Shown here piece by piece: positions 26,430 to 36,490 of a stretch of 64,000 nt of DNA. The stretch is from Streptomyces dengpaensis (GTDB taxonomy: Bacteria > Actinomycetota > Actinomycetes > Streptomycetales > Streptomycetaceae). The notes beneath the pieces are model-generated. The model worked only from the letters and a program-made list of their open reading frames with translations, did not search any database and was not told the origin of the DNA. The stretch is from the NCBI RefSeq assembly GCF_002946835.1, contig NZ_CP026652.1, positions 4,216,001 to 4,280,000 of the forward strand, in the 5' to 3' direction. Numbering within the stretch: the first letter of the stretch is position 1; each line of letters starts with the position of its first letter. The position numbers and the translations under genes are program-made.

Positions 26430-26785
26430 GTGTGCTCCTCCGTCGGTCCGGCCCCCAGGGTTGCCGGGTGGCCAGTGCGGCTCGCCTGATCCAGTACCCG
26501 TGCACGGGGTGGGTGCCACTCGGCCGGGAACAGGCGTGACAGGTGCCCCGGCGAGCGCCCTGCGGCAGCCACGTTACCCAGTGCTTCACATTTCTGTGAA
26601 ACCCCTCCTGACCTGGGATTTTGATAGGAAATCCAAGTACTTTCAAACTTGGGATTCCTACTAAATCGAGTCGGTCGGGAACAGTCCTGGTCACAGCACT
26701 GGTAACAGCCTTGCAGGGGGCCGGAACACCGGCACGTTATCCCGGTCACCCCGGGCACGGGAAGAGCTGACCCGGGGCAGTCCCC
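26430..26785. other. 356-bp divergent regulatory region
   Basis: This holds the promoters of bkdA (minus) and the DevR-like regulator (plus). It contains the most AT-rich patch of the neighbourhood (about 26585-26670) with an inverted repeat at 26625-26660. On the minus strand TTGAAA followed after 17 bp by CAAAAT overlaps the repeat and is a possible bkdA promoter. No gene is seen. Confidence 0.5.
26625..26660. promoter_or_regulatory. 36-bp inverted repeat upstream of bkdA cluster 1
   Basis: TAGGAAATCCAAGT (26625-26638) and ACTTGGGATTCCTA (26647-26660) are inverted arms with an 8-base centre; they match except for a G/A shift in the middle. The AT content and symmetry suggest a protein site rather than a terminator. 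An Lrp/AsnC regulator such as BkdR is a natural candidate. Confidence 0.5.
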
Positions 26786-27472
26786 ATGACCGTGTGTGAC
26801 ACTGACAGAGTGCCCCTAAACGGGAAAATCACCGTATTTCTCCTCGATGATCACGAGGTGGTCCGTCGCGGAGTCCATGAGCTGCTCTCGGTCGAGGACG
26901 ACATCGAGGTGATCGGCGAGGCGGGCACGGTGGCCGACGCCCTGGCGCGGATTCCGGCCATCCGTCCGGACGTGGCGGTCCTGGACGTACGGCTCCCGGA
27001 CGGCAGCGGCGTGGAGGTCTGCCGGGAGATCCGGTCCCAGAACGAGGACATCAAGTGCCTGATGCTGACCTCGTTCGCCGATGACGAGGCCCTGTTCGAA
27101 GCGATCATGGCGGGTGCCTCGGGCTATGTCCTCAAGGCCATCCGCGGCAGCGAACTGCTCTCGGCCGTACGGGACGTCGCCGCAGGCAGGTCGCTGCTCG
27201 ACCCGGTGGCCACCGCCCGCGTCCTGGAACGGCTGCGCCACGGCGGCGCGAAGAGCAACGACAAGCTCGCGCAGCTCACCGTGCAGGAGCGCAGGATCCT
27301 CGACCTGATCGGCGAGGGGCTCACCAATCGCGCGATCGGGGAACGGCTTCATCTCGCCGAGAAAACGATCAAGAATTATGTGTCGAGCCTGCTGTCCAAG
27401 CTGGGTATGGAACGACGGTCCGAGGCGGCGGCGTATGTGGCGCGGAAACAGGCGGAGAGGCAGAACCGCTGA
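26786..27472 (+). CDS. Orphan NarL/FixJ response regulator, DevR/DosR-like
   Basis: The 228-residue product has a receiver domain (Asp21-Asp22, phosphoacceptor Asp67 in [15 protein letters not shown] switch, VLKAIRG lysine) and a LuxR-type helix-turn-helix (about 160-220, [25 protein letters not shown]). It closely resembles mycobacterial DosR, including HEVVRRGV at the start and [21 protein letters not shown] at the end. No sensor kinase gene is adjacent. A DevR-type box lies just downstream before the next gene. A GTG at 26810 is an alternative start. DosR-type regulators respond to hypoxia, NO or redox state. Confidence 0.92.
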   Translation: MTVCDTDRVPLNGKITVFLLDDHEVVRRGVHELLSVEDDIEVIGEAGTVADALARIPAIRPDVAVLDVRLPDGSGVEVCREIRSQNEDIKCLMLTSFADDEALFEAIMAGASGYVLKAIRGSELLSAVRDVAAGRSLLDPVATARVLERLRHGGAKSNDKLAQLTVQERRILDLIGEGLTNRAIGERLHLAEKTIKNYVSSLLSKLGMERRSEAAAYVARKQAERQNR

Positions 27473-27500
27473 GCGTTTCGGGCCGGGACGCGAGACGTTA

Positions 27501-27520
27501 TTCGGGACTTATGGCCCCTC
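27501..27520. promoter_or_regulatory. DevR/DosR-type box
   Basis: TTCGGGACTTATGGCCCCTC matches the DosR consensus TTSGGGACTWWAGTCCCSAA at most positions, especially the first half. It lies 57 bp before the next start codon and 29 bp after the regulator's stop. Confidence 0.65.
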
Positions 27521-27576
27521 ATCGGGGGGGCGGGTGCCTCTTTTTCTGTGCCTGATGGGTGCCGCAGATTGGAGGC

Positions 27577-28056
27577 ATGACCACGGACGAACGGTCCGCC
27601 AACGAACGGCTCACCGGCGGACAGCCCTCTGACGAACGGCCCTCCGACGAACAGCTCGCCGTGGAAATGATCGGCCGCACCGCCTACGGCCGGGTGGCCA
27701 CCAGCATGGGCGCCCTGCCCTTCCTCGCGCTCGCCCGGCACATCGTGGTCGACGGCCGCGTCCTGCTGCGGATGCCCCGCGGCTGGGGATACCACCGCGC
27801 GTGGGCCGGCAGCGTCGTCGCGTACGGCACCGACAACCTGAGCTCCGCGCGGCCGGGCGACAGCCTGTGGTCGGTGCAGATCGTGGGCCAGTGCGAGCCC
27901 GTCGAGCCGACCGCGGCCGAACGGGAACGCTTCGGTCCCGCGCCGCGCCTGGCGGACGGCGAGCCCTTCGAGCCGGCCTATCTGGGCATCGAACCGCAGT
28001 TCGCCACCGTGCACTCCGAGGATGGCACGTCCGTGCACGAGGCCTTCGCGGGGTGA
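27577..28056 (+). CDS. Pyridoxamine-5'-phosphate-oxidase-fold protein
   Basis: This 159-residue cytosolic protein of the split-barrel flavin-binding family has GRTAYGRVATSMGALPFLALARHIVVDGRVLLRM in its first half and strands with WSVQIVGQCEPVEPT in the second. The N-terminal 30 residues are charged and repetitive (ERSANERLTG...DERPSDEQ). Such proteins are common members of DosR-type dormancy regulons, and a DevR-type box lies upstream. GGAGG is unusually close (one base) to the ATG at 27577, so a later start near the GTG in QLAVEMIGRT cannot be excluded. The cofactor (FMN or F420) is unknown. Confidence 0.82.
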   Translation: MTTDERSANERLTGGQPSDERPSDEQLAVEMIGRTAYGRVATSMGALPFLALARHIVVDGRVLLRMPRGWGYHRAWAGSVVAYGTDNLSSARPGDSLWSVQIVGQCEPVEPTAAERERFGPAPRLADGEPFEPAYLGIEPQFATVHSEDGTSVHEAFAG

Positions 28057-28090
28057 TGCCCCCTGGAGGGCCGGGGGGCCGCAAACGGCA

Positions 28091-28127
28091 CGCGCGCGTG
28101 GAGCCCGTTTCGGGCCACACGCGCGCG
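28091..28127. terminator. Hairpin between convergent genes
   Basis: CGCGCGCGTG (28091-28100) pairs with CACGCGCGCG (28118-28127), with an inner GCCCG/CGGGC stem around TTT. It lies between the flavin-fold gene and the first kinase gene. Confidence 0.82.
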
Positions 28128-28184
28128 GAGGGTGTTTTCGATCAGTCCCGATCAGCAGGGGCGATCAGAGCCGATCGGGCACGG

Positions 28185-29750
<1,566 letters not shown>

Positions 29751-30149
29751 CAGTCCTCGCCGTCGTTTCTGCCCGCGGTCTGCGCGGTGTTGTTACGGTC
29801 TCCGTCGGGCCACGCTACAGGCTCCGCGCAAGGCGTCGACCCGAGATGGAAGTGAGATGGACGGGCCATCAAACCTGCCCCATGTGCCCACGTGCACATT
29901 CTGTGTACCGCCCGTACGACACCTGTAACGCTTCCACGACGCTTCTTTCGCAGACGGTCACGGAACGGGCACCGAGCTTGACGTGTCAGTGCCCTGGGGC
30001 AGACTTGGCGGGAATGGGCCAATCGATCACCGAAGACCGGCCGCGCACCGGATGACTTGACCGGCGCGCACCGGACCATCGATCGACAATCGATCACGGA
30101 CCGCGGGAGCAACCAGCCGCTGCCGCCGCGCCGATGGGGGACGCAGAAC
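29751..30149. other. 399-bp divergent promoter region between two kinase genes
   Basis: This holds the start regions of both kinases. A TTGACG hexamer at 29978-29983 is a possible -35 for the plus-strand kinase, but no clear -10 is seen. The 5' part (29800-29960) is less GC-rich. No repeat, hairpin or small gene is convincing. Confidence 0.35.
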
Positions 30150-31805
30150 ATGAGCCAGGACGGCGCACAGGGCCGGTACGCGGGGCGTGCGGTCGCCGGC
30201 GGCCGCTACCAGCTGCGCGATCTGCTCGGCGAGGGCGGTATGGCCTCGGTGCATCTCGCGTACGACTCGGTGCTCGACCGGCAGGTCGCGATCAAGACCC
30301 TGCACACCGAACTCGGCCGCGAGCAGGCCTTCCGCGAGCGGTTCCGCCGCGAGGCCCAGTCGGTGGCGAAGCTCACGCACACGAACATCGTCTCGGTCTT
30401 CGACACCGGCGAGGACACGCTGCTCGACAGCGGCTCCGCCGCGGGCTCCGGCACGCCGACGCCGTACATCGTCATGGAGTACGTCGAGGGCCGCCCCCTC
30501 GGTTCCGTGCTCGACCAGGACATCGCGCAGCACGGCGCCATGCCCGCCGACAAGGCCCTGAAGATCACCGCGGACGTGCTGGCGGCCCTGGAGATCAGCC
30601 ACGAGATGGGGCTGGTCCACCGGGACATCAAGCCGGGCAACGTGATGATGACGAAGCGGGGCGTCGTCAAGGTCATGGACTTCGGCATCGCCCGCGCCAT
30701 GCAGTCCGGCGTCACCTCGATGACGCAGACCGGCATGGTCGTCGGCACGCCCCAGTACCTCTCCCCGGAGCAGGCACTCGGCAGAGGTGTGGACGCCCGG
30801 TCCGACCTGTACTCGGTCGGCATCATGCTGTTCCAACTGGTCACCGGGCGGCTGCCGTTCGAGGCCGACTCGCCGCTGGCCATCGCGTACGCGCACGTCC
30901 AGGAGGAGCCGGTCGCGCCCTCCTCGATCAACCGCTCGCTGCCCCCGGCCGTGGACGCGCTGGTCGCCCGCGCCCTGAAGAAGAACCCGAACGAGCGCTT
31001 CCCGAGCGCCGAGGCCATGCGCGACGAGTGTCTGCGCGTGGCCCAGTCGTTCCATGCCGCCGCGCCGAGCATCGTGCCGGGCGCCCAGACGTCGAGCGGC
31101 GCGGGCGTCGGCTCCGCCGTCTTCCCGCCCGTCGAGGCGGCTCCCGCGCCGGGCCCCGTCCAGACGCCGTACCAGCCGGGCCCGTACGGCACGCCGGCCC
31201 CCGCGCAGACGCCCTCCCCGTCGTACGGCTATCCGCAGCAGGGCGGCTACCAGGCCCCGCCGCAGACCGCCGCGTACTCCCCGCAGCAGGCGCCGTCCAC
31301 TCCGCCGCCGTACAACCTCACGCCCCAGCCCACCACCCCTGTCGCGGGCGGTCCGGGCGGCCGCAAGAGCAACACGGGGGTCGTCATCGGGTCGATCGTG
31401 GTCGCGCTCGTCGCGATCGGCGGCCTGATCGCGGCACTCATGCTGTACATCGGAAACCCCGGAAACGAGGGCGGCGGCGGCGACGCCACCGAGTCCCCGA
31501 CCGTGGTGGCGGGGCACAAGGGTCCGGACACGACGAAGACGATCGAGACGGAGAAGTGCACGGAGCCGCAGGAGTCGTACGACGACCCCGACAAGATCCA
31601 GGTCCCTGACTTCACGTACAAGTACATCAAGTCGGTCAAGTCCTGCTTCCAGGCCGCCGGCTGGCAGATGGACATCACGAACGTCGACGAGAACACGTAC
31701 GGCGAGGGCACGGTCATGGACCAGTTCCCCGCCGCCGGAACGGACGTCGACCCGAAGGACATGCCCGAGATAGAGCTGAAGGTCTCGACGGGCGACCCTG
31801 CCTGA
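30150..31805 (+). CDS. Membrane Ser/Thr protein kinase with one PASTA domain
   Basis: The 551-residue product has a kinase domain (about 15-280; LGEGGMASVH, VAIKTLH, HRDIKPGNV, VMDFGIARA, TGMVVGTPQYLSPEQ), a long Pro/Gln/Tyr-rich cytosolic linker (about 310-400), a membrane helix (about 410-432, VVIGSIVVALVAIGGLIAAL), and an outer part ending in one PASTA-like domain (about 487-551, QVPDFTYKYIKSVKSCFQ...GTVMDQFPAAGTDVDP). PASTA domains bind peptidoglycan fragments or lipid II. Two extracellular cysteines (in KCTEPQE and SCFQAAG) may pair. The ATG at 30150 has GGGGGA upstream; the frame opens earlier at 30057. Confidence 0.93.
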   Translation: MSQDGAQGRYAGRAVAGGRYQLRDLLGEGGMASVHLAYDSVLDRQVAIKTLHTELGREQAFRERFRREAQSVAKLTHTNIVSVFDTGEDTLLDSGSAAGSGTPTPYIVMEYVEGRPLGSVLDQDIAQHGAMPADKALKITADVLAALEISHEMGLVHRDIKPGNVMMTKRGVVKVMDFGIARAMQSGVTSMTQTGMVVGTPQYLSPEQALGRGVDARSDLYSVGIMLFQLVTGRLPFEADSPLAIAYAHVQEEPVAPSSINRSLPPAVDALVARALKKNPNERFPSAEAMRDECLRVAQSFHAAAPSIVPGAQTSSGAGVGSAVFPPVEAAPAPGPVQTPYQPGPYGTPAPAQTPSPSYGYPQQGGYQAPPQTAAYSPQQAPSTPPPYNLTPQPTTPVAGGPGGRKSNTGVVIGSIVVALVAIGGLIAALMLYIGNPGNEGGGGDATESPTVVAGHKGPDTTKTIETEKCTEPQESYDDPDKIQVPDFTYKYIKSVKSCFQAAGWQMDITNVDENTYGEGTVMDQFPAAGTDVDPKDMPEIELKVSTGDPA

Positions 31806-31806
31806 G

Positions 31807-31919
31807 CCGTGGGCATTCCCGGCGGGGGCCCGCGGCCGTTCCTGGCAGGGGCCCGCAGCCGTTCCTGGCAGGGGTCCGTGGCATTCCCGGCATGGGTCCG
31901 TTGCATTCCCGGCATGGGA
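31807..31919 (+). repeat. Five tandem 22-23 bp repeats after the kinase stop
   Basis: Units start at 31807, 31830, 31853, 31876 and 31898, with core CCG-GC-TTCC-GGCA-GGG. The array begins one base after the TGA stop of the kinase and runs up to a strong terminator hairpin. It encodes nothing recognisable. Confidence 0.85.
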
Positions 31920-31950
31920 ACGGGCCCGGCACATGAGTGCCGGGCCCGTT
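31919..31950 (+). terminator. Strong hairpin after the kinase and its repeats
   Basis: Perfect 14-bp arms AACGGGCCCGGCAC (31919-31932) and GTGCCGGGCCCGTT (31937-31950) with loop ATGA, followed by TCGTT. It lies between convergent genes. Confidence 0.88.
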
Positions 31951-31983
31951 TCGTTCGGGATGCCCCTGGGGTGATCCAAGGGG

Positions 31984-32526
31984 CTACAGGTACGGCCCGC
32001 CAGAGCGGCCCGCGGTGCGGTGATCTTCGTCACCGTCAATGCCGCCGACACCCGGCGGGAGGGCTCGGCGCATCTGCTCCAGCTGGGCCCTGGCCGCCAT
32101 CTGCTGGGCGAACAGGGTCGTCTGGATCCCGTGGAACAGCCCCTCGAGCCAGCCCACCAACTGGGCCTGCGCGATCCGCAGTTCGGCGTCGCTGGGTGTC
32201 GCCTCGTCCGTGAAGGGCAGAGAGAGCCGCTCCAGTTCCTCGACGAGCTCGGGCGCCAGGCCGTCCTCCAGTTCCTTCACGGAGCTCGCGTGGATCTCCT
32301 TGAGCCGGACCCGGCTGGCCTCGTCCAGAGGTGCGGCGCGCACCTCCTCGAGCAGCTGCTTGATCATGCTGCCGATGCGCATCACCTTGGCGGGCTGTTC
32401 CACCATCTCCGTCACCGGGACCTCGCGGGAGTCCTCGTCTCCGGTGCCGCCGAGAGCCATTCCGTCCTGGCCTACGACCAGGATCTGTGGGTTCTCCGGC
32501 GACCTTTCGTTCCTCGGCATCTCCAT
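31984..32526 (-). CDS. bpa: Bacterial proteasome activator Bpa
   Basis: This 180-residue protein belongs to the Bpa/PafE family, whose dodecameric rings open the 20S proteasome gate independently of ATP. It has an acidic disordered N-terminus, then the helical bundle (about 55-155; VMRIGSMIKQLLEEVRAAPLDEASR, LSLPFTDEATPSDAELRIAQAQLVGWLEGLFHGIQ). The C-terminus is GGPYL, where the docking motif of mycobacterial Bpa is GQYL; the Tyr-Leu end is kept. The ATG at 32526 is the first of two (MEMPRNERSP). It is transcribed alone. It implies that the organism has a 20S proteasome outside this window. Confidence 0.92.
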   Translation of the reverse strand: MEMPRNERSPENPQILVVGQDGMALGGTGDEDSREVPVTEMVEQPAKVMRIGSMIKQLLEEVRAAPLDEASRVRLKEIHASSVKELEDGLAPELVEELERLSLPFTDEATPSDAELRIAQAQLVGWLEGLFHGIQTTLFAQQMAARAQLEQMRRALPPGVGGIDGDEDHRTAGRSGGPYL

Positions 32527-32760
32527 GCCGCCATTCTCTCGCACGCCTGCACCCCACCTGGGTGGTGCCCCCACTGAGCGGTGATCCACCGCGTACGCGG
32601 GCGCGTTCGCGCCCTTGCCCGGAGCGCCCGTCACCTTCCGTCGGGATACGGCGAGCTCACTCTCCGTCGAGATGCCGTGAGCACGGCGTCATGTGAGGCT
32701 GGTTCCGTCGATCTCGGCAACCCGGTCTTGGCCCACCAGCAACGGGAGGGGGTCACCGGC

Positions 32761-33261
32761 GTGACTCCATGGCTCCGCACGCTGCGCGTGGCCGGACCTC
32801 TGGCGCTCCTGATAGCCACCGGCCACCCTCCCTCGTACGCCGTTGGGCACGTCTCGTACGCCCCCGGGAGCGCCCCGTACGCCGCCGAGCCCACCCCCTC
32901 CGCCACCCACTCCGCCGACGCCTCCCGCGCGGGGAGCCTCGCGGGCGAGGGACGCGCGCGGCCGGGACGCCTGGACCCCGTGGCACCGGAGGACCTGGCA
33001 CCGGAAGACCCGGACGGCTCGGACACCGGGGACGGGGAGCCGAGGGGCACCGGCCGCGAACCCGCCGTCCCGGAGCGGCCGGAGGAGAGCGCCGCCCCCA
33101 ACCCGTCGCACAACGCGGGACACCCCGCCCAGCAGAACGTGGTCAGTCCGGAGCAATCCCCTGAACCGGTTCTCCGGATATTGCCCCTCGGTAGTGGGCT
33201 GATCCTGATGGGCCTGGGTCTGGGGCTGGCCTTCGTCGCCCTGCGCGTACGGCGCCACTGA
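32761..33261 (+). CDS. Exported Pro-rich protein with C-terminal membrane anchor
   Basis: The 166-residue product starts with a signal-like helix (about 6-20, VAGPLALLIATG), continues with a disordered Pro/Ala/Glu/Gly-rich region (about 25-135), and ends in a membrane helix followed by a basic tail (LPLGSGLILMGLGLGLAFVALRVRRH). This predicts a surface-exposed tether with the C-terminus inside. It has no LPXTG motif. The GTG at 32761 is preceded by GGGAGGGGG with good spacing; the frame opens earlier at 32581 without one. The layout is like that of 3304-3630. Function unknown. Confidence 0.6.
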   Translation: MTPWLRTLRVAGPLALLIATGHPPSYAVGHVSYAPGSAPYAAEPTPSATHSADASRAGSLAGEGRARPGRLDPVAPEDLAPEDPDGSDTGDGEPRGTGREPAVPERPEESAAPNPSHNAGHPAQQNVVSPEQSPEPVLRILPLGSGLILMGLGLGLAFVALRVRRH

Positions 33262-33324
33262 GAGACACGACGCTCCCAGCGGCGCTCGCCGCGAGCAGAG
33301 CTCGGCGCTTGCCCGGAATCGGCG

Positions 33325-34305
33325 CTAGGGAGTGACGAGCAGCACCTTGCCGATGTGGCCGCTCTCCTCCAGCACCTGGTGTGCCGCCGCCGCGTCGCTC
33401 ATCGGCAGCTCGCGGTCCACGACCGGCCGTACGTGACCGGAGTCGATCAGCGGCCACACGTGCTCGCGTACGGCCGCGACGATCGCCGCCTTCTCGCCGA
33501 GCGGGCGGGCCCGCAGCGAGGTCGCGCTGATGGCGGCGCGCTTGTTGAGGAGGGCGGCGATGTTCAGCTCACCCTTGATTCCACCCTGCATACCAATGAT
33601 CGCGAGCCGCCCGTTGACGGCGAGGGCCTGTACGTTCCGGTCCAGGTACTTGGCGCCCATGTTGTCGAGGATGACGTCGGCCCCGTGACCGTCCGTGGCC
33701 CGCTTGATCTCCTCGACGAAGTCCTGTTCGCGGTAGTTGATCAGGATGTCCGCGCCCAGCTCGGCGCAGAAGTCGAGCTTCTCCTTGGTGCCCGCCGTGA
33801 CCGCGACCTTCGCGCCGACGGCCTTCGCCAGTTGGATCGCCATGGTGCCGATGCCGCTGGATCCGCCGTGCACGAGCAGGGTCTCGCCGGGGCGCAGATG
33901 GGACACCATGAAGACGTTCGACCAGACGGTGCAGGTCACCTCGGGCAGCGCGGCCGCCTGACGGAGGTCCAGGCCCGCGGGCACGGGCAGCAGCTGCCCG
34001 GCCGGAACGGCGACCTTCTCGGCGTACCCACCGCCCGCGAGCAGCGCGCACACCTCGTCGCCGACCGCCCAGCCGGAGACACCGGGGCCGAGCGCGACGA
34101 TGCGCCCCGAGCATTCGAGGCCGGGGTACGGGGACGCGCCGGGCGGCGGGTTGTAGAAGCCCTGCCGCTGCAGCAGATCGGCGCGGTTGACGGCACTGGC
34201 CACCACCTCGACCAGCACTTCGCCCTCGGCGGGCACGGGATCCGGGACCTCGCTCCACACCAGCGCCTCGGGCCCACCAGGTTCGGGAATCGTGATCGCA
34301 TGCAT
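33325..34305 (-). CDS. NAD(P)H:quinone oxidoreductase (zeta-crystallin type)
   Basis: This 326-residue medium-chain reductase of the QOR group has [17 protein letters not shown] at the start, the QOR signature [23 protein letters not shown], and an NADPH-binding Rossmann segment ([20 protein letters not shown]). No zinc-binding cysteines are present, as expected for QOR. It reduces quinones or enones in the cytosol. The ATG at 34305 gives the family N-terminus; the frame stays open far upstream only because it runs antisense to the ABC gene. It is divergent from the ABC transporter genes. Confidence 0.92.
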   Translation of the reverse strand: MHAITIPEPGGPEALVWSEVPDPVPAEGEVLVEVVASAVNRADLLQRQGFYNPPPGASPYPGLECSGRIVALGPGVSGWAVGDEVCALLAGGGYAEKVAVPAGQLLPVPAGLDLRQAAALPEVTCTVWSNVFMVSHLRPGETLLVHGGSSGIGTMAIQLAKAVGAKVAVTAGTKEKLDFCAELGADILINYREQDFVEEIKRATDGHGADVILDNMGAKYLDRNVQALAVNGRLAIIGMQGGIKGELNIAALLNKRAAISATSLRARPLGEKAAIVAAVREHVWPLIDSGHVRPVVDRELPMSDAAAAHQVLEESGHIGKVLLVTP

Positions 34306-34449
34306 GAGGGGGACGCTACTCCTCGGTCTCCGGTCCCATGCGCCTACGACCTTGGACGGGTCCCCGGGAAAACCTGTGCGCCACCGATGAATTTGCGCAA
34401 CGGTAAAGGTCTCCTCATGCGTAGCCCCCGTACGTGGAAGGAAACCACC

Positions 34450-35493
34450 ATGAGCCAGCAGACCTCCGGCCTGGCCATCGAGACCGCGGGCCTGGTGAAG
34501 ACGTTCGGCGACACCAGGGCCGTGGACGGCGTCGACCTCGCCGTCCCCGCCGGCACGGTCTACGGCGTCCTCGGTCCGAACGGCGCCGGAAAAACCACCA
34601 CCGTCAGGATGCTCGCCACCCTGCTGCGGCCCGACGGCGGCCAGGCCCACGTCTTCGGGCACGATGTCGTACGCGAGGCCGACGAGGTGCGCTACCGGGT
34701 GAGCCTCACCGGCCAGTACGCGTCCGTGGACGAGGACCTCACCGGCTTCGAGAACCTGGTCCTGCTCGGCCGGCTCCTCGGGCACCACAAGAAGGCCGCG
34801 CGGGAGCGGGCCGCGCAGCTCCTGGAGGCCTTCGGGCTGACGGACGCGGCCGACAAGCAGGTCAAGAACTACTCGGGCGGCATGCGACGCCGCATCGACA
34901 TCTCCGCGTCCATCCTCAACACCCCCCAGCTGCTGTTCCTCGACGAGCCGACGACCGGGCTCGATCCGCGCAGCCGCAACCAGGTCTGGGACATCGTGCG
35001 CGCGGTGGTCGCCCAGGGCACGACCGTGCTGCTGACCACGCAGTACCTGGACGAGGCCGACCAGCTGGCCTCCCGGATCGCCGTCATCGACAAGGGCAAG
35101 GTGATCGCGGAAGGCACCAAGGGCGAACTGAAGGCGTCCGTCGGCGCCGGATCCGTACACCTGCGCCTGCGCGATCCCGCACAGCGTCCGCAGGCCGAGG
35201 AGGTGCTGCGGCTGGCCCTGGACGCGGACGTTCAGCTGGAGCCGGATCCGGTGGCGCTGACCGCACGCGTCGGCGCGGGGACCGTCAATGGGCAGGGGGC
35301 TGCCGAGAAGGCGGCCCGCGCACTCGCCGAGCTGGCCCGCGGCGGCATCACCGTCGACAACTTCTCACTGGGCCAGCCCAGTCTGGACGAGGTCTTCCTC
35401 GCCCTCACCGGCCATGACACAGGGGTCCACGACGATCCGAAGGCCGACGGCCTCAAGGCTCACGACGACGCGAAGGACGGGGCAGCCGCATGA
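34450..35493 (+). CDS. ABC transporter ATP-binding protein, DrrA type
   Basis: The 347-residue ATPase has Walker [12 protein letters not shown]-loop [14 protein letters not shown], signature YSGGMRRR, Walker [14 protein letters not shown] and the switch His region replaced by [12 protein letters not shown], typical of the DrrA subfamily of drug exporters. A C-terminal regulatory extension (about 240-347) ends in a repetitive acidic tail ([17 protein letters not shown]). The ATG at 34450 has AAGGAAA upstream. Its stop overlaps the permease start by four bases. It probably powers efflux of a hydrophobic compound; the substrate is unknown. Confidence 0.92.
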   Translation: MSQQTSGLAIETAGLVKTFGDTRAVDGVDLAVPAGTVYGVLGPNGAGKTTTVRMLATLLRPDGGQAHVFGHDVVREADEVRYRVSLTGQYASVDEDLTGFENLVLLGRLLGHHKKAARERAAQLLEAFGLTDAADKQVKNYSGGMRRRIDISASILNTPQLLFLDEPTTGLDPRSRNQVWDIVRAVVAQGTTVLLTTQYLDEADQLASRIAVIDKGKVIAEGTKGELKASVGAGSVHLRLRDPAQRPQAEEVLRLALDADVQLEPDPVALTARVGAGTVNGQGAAEKAARALAELARGGITVDNFSLGQPSLDEVFLALTGHDTGVHDDPKADGLKAHDDAKDGAAA

Positions 35494-36338
35494 GCACCGC
35501 GACCACCACCGAGACCAAGGAACTCGCCCCCGTCAGCGCCGACTCGCTCGCCGCGCTGCTCATCGCCGGGGAGCGGCCGCCGCGGCCCAGTGCCCTGTCG
35601 GCCTCCCTCACCTTCGGCTGGCGCGCGATCCTCAAGATCAAGCACGTGCCGGAGCAGCTCTTCGACGTCACCGCTTTCCCGATCATGATGGTGCTGATGT
35701 ACACGTACCTGTTCGGGGGCGCCCTGGCCGGCTCCCCGGAGAAGTACATCCAGTTCCTGCTGCCGGGCATCCTGGTGATGTCGGTCGTGATGATCACGAT
35801 GTACACCGGGGTCTCGGTCAACACGGACATCGAGAAGGGCGTCTTCGACCGGTTCCGCACCCTGCCCATCTGGCGGCCCTCGACGATGGTCGGCTATCTG
35901 CTCGGCGACGCCCTGCGCTACACCATCGCGTCCGTCGTGATGCTCACCGTCGGCATGATCCTCGGCTATCGCCCGGACGGCGGGTTCGGCGGCGTGGTCG
36001 CGGGGATCGCGCTGCTGGTCGCCTTCTCGTTCGCGTTCTCGTGGATCTGGACGATGTTCGGGCTGATGCTGCGCACCGAGAAGTCGGTGATGGGCGTCAG
36101 CATGATGGTGATCTTCCCGCTGACCTTCCTGTCGAACGTCTTCGTCGACCCGAGCACCATGCCGGGCTGGCTCCAGGCCTTCGTCAACAACAGCCCCATC
36201 ACTCACCTGTCCTCGGCCGTGCGCGGGCTGATGGCGGGCAGCTGGCCGGCCGACGAGATCGCCTGGTCGCTGGGCTGGGCCGGCCTGTTCGTGCTGGTCT
36301 TCGGGCCGATCACGATGCGGCTGTACAACCGCAAGTAG
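35490..36338 (+). CDS. ABC-2 type permease, DrrB type
   Basis: The 282-residue membrane protein has six predicted helices of the ABC-2 fold. A cytosolic N-terminus with a conserved amphipathic stretch ([19 protein letters not shown]) is followed by [34 protein letters not shown], and the family segment [15 protein letters not shown] that contacts the ATPase. The end [20 protein letters not shown] is typical of DrrB. Its ATG is inside the ATPase stop (ATGA), so the two are translationally coupled. It is followed by a six-unit 18-bp repeat. Confidence 0.92.
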   Translation: MSTATTTETKELAPVSADSLAALLIAGERPPRPSALSASLTFGWRAILKIKHVPEQLFDVTAFPIMMVLMYTYLFGGALAGSPEKYIQFLLPGILVMSVVMITMYTGVSVNTDIEKGVFDRFRTLPIWRPSTMVGYLLGDALRYTIASVVMLTVGMILGYRPDGGFGGVVAGIALLVAFSFAFSWIWTMFGLMLRTEKSVMGVSMMVIFPLTFLSNVFVDPSTMPGWLQAFVNNSPITHLSSAVRGLMAGSWPADEIAWSLGWAGLFVLVFGPITMRLYNRK

Positions 36339-36364
36339 CTCAGCCTGGCTGCCCGGTCATCATC

Positions 36365-36490
36365 GTGCTGTTGACCAGTCATGTGCTGTTCGCCAGTGCT
36401 GAACCGCTCGCCGGTGCTGTGCCGTTGGCCAGCCCTGCGGTGCTGGCCAGTCCTGCGGTGCTGGCCAGTCCTGTTGCTCAATCCTGGCGC
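36365..36490. repeat. Six tandem 18-bp repeats running into the K+ channel gene's stop
   Basis: Units start every 18 bp at 36365, 36383, 36401, 36419, 36437 and 36455. The last two, GCGGTGCTGGCCAGTCCT, are identical. A diverged seventh block (36473-36490, GTTGCTCAATCCTGGCGC) contains the stop codon of the minus-strand channel gene. Confidence 0.85.

Noticed and set aside
26672..26690. Possible DevR box (GGGAACAGTCC) before the DosR-like gene
   Set aside because: The half-site spacing does not fit the consensus; only the box at 27501 is convincing.
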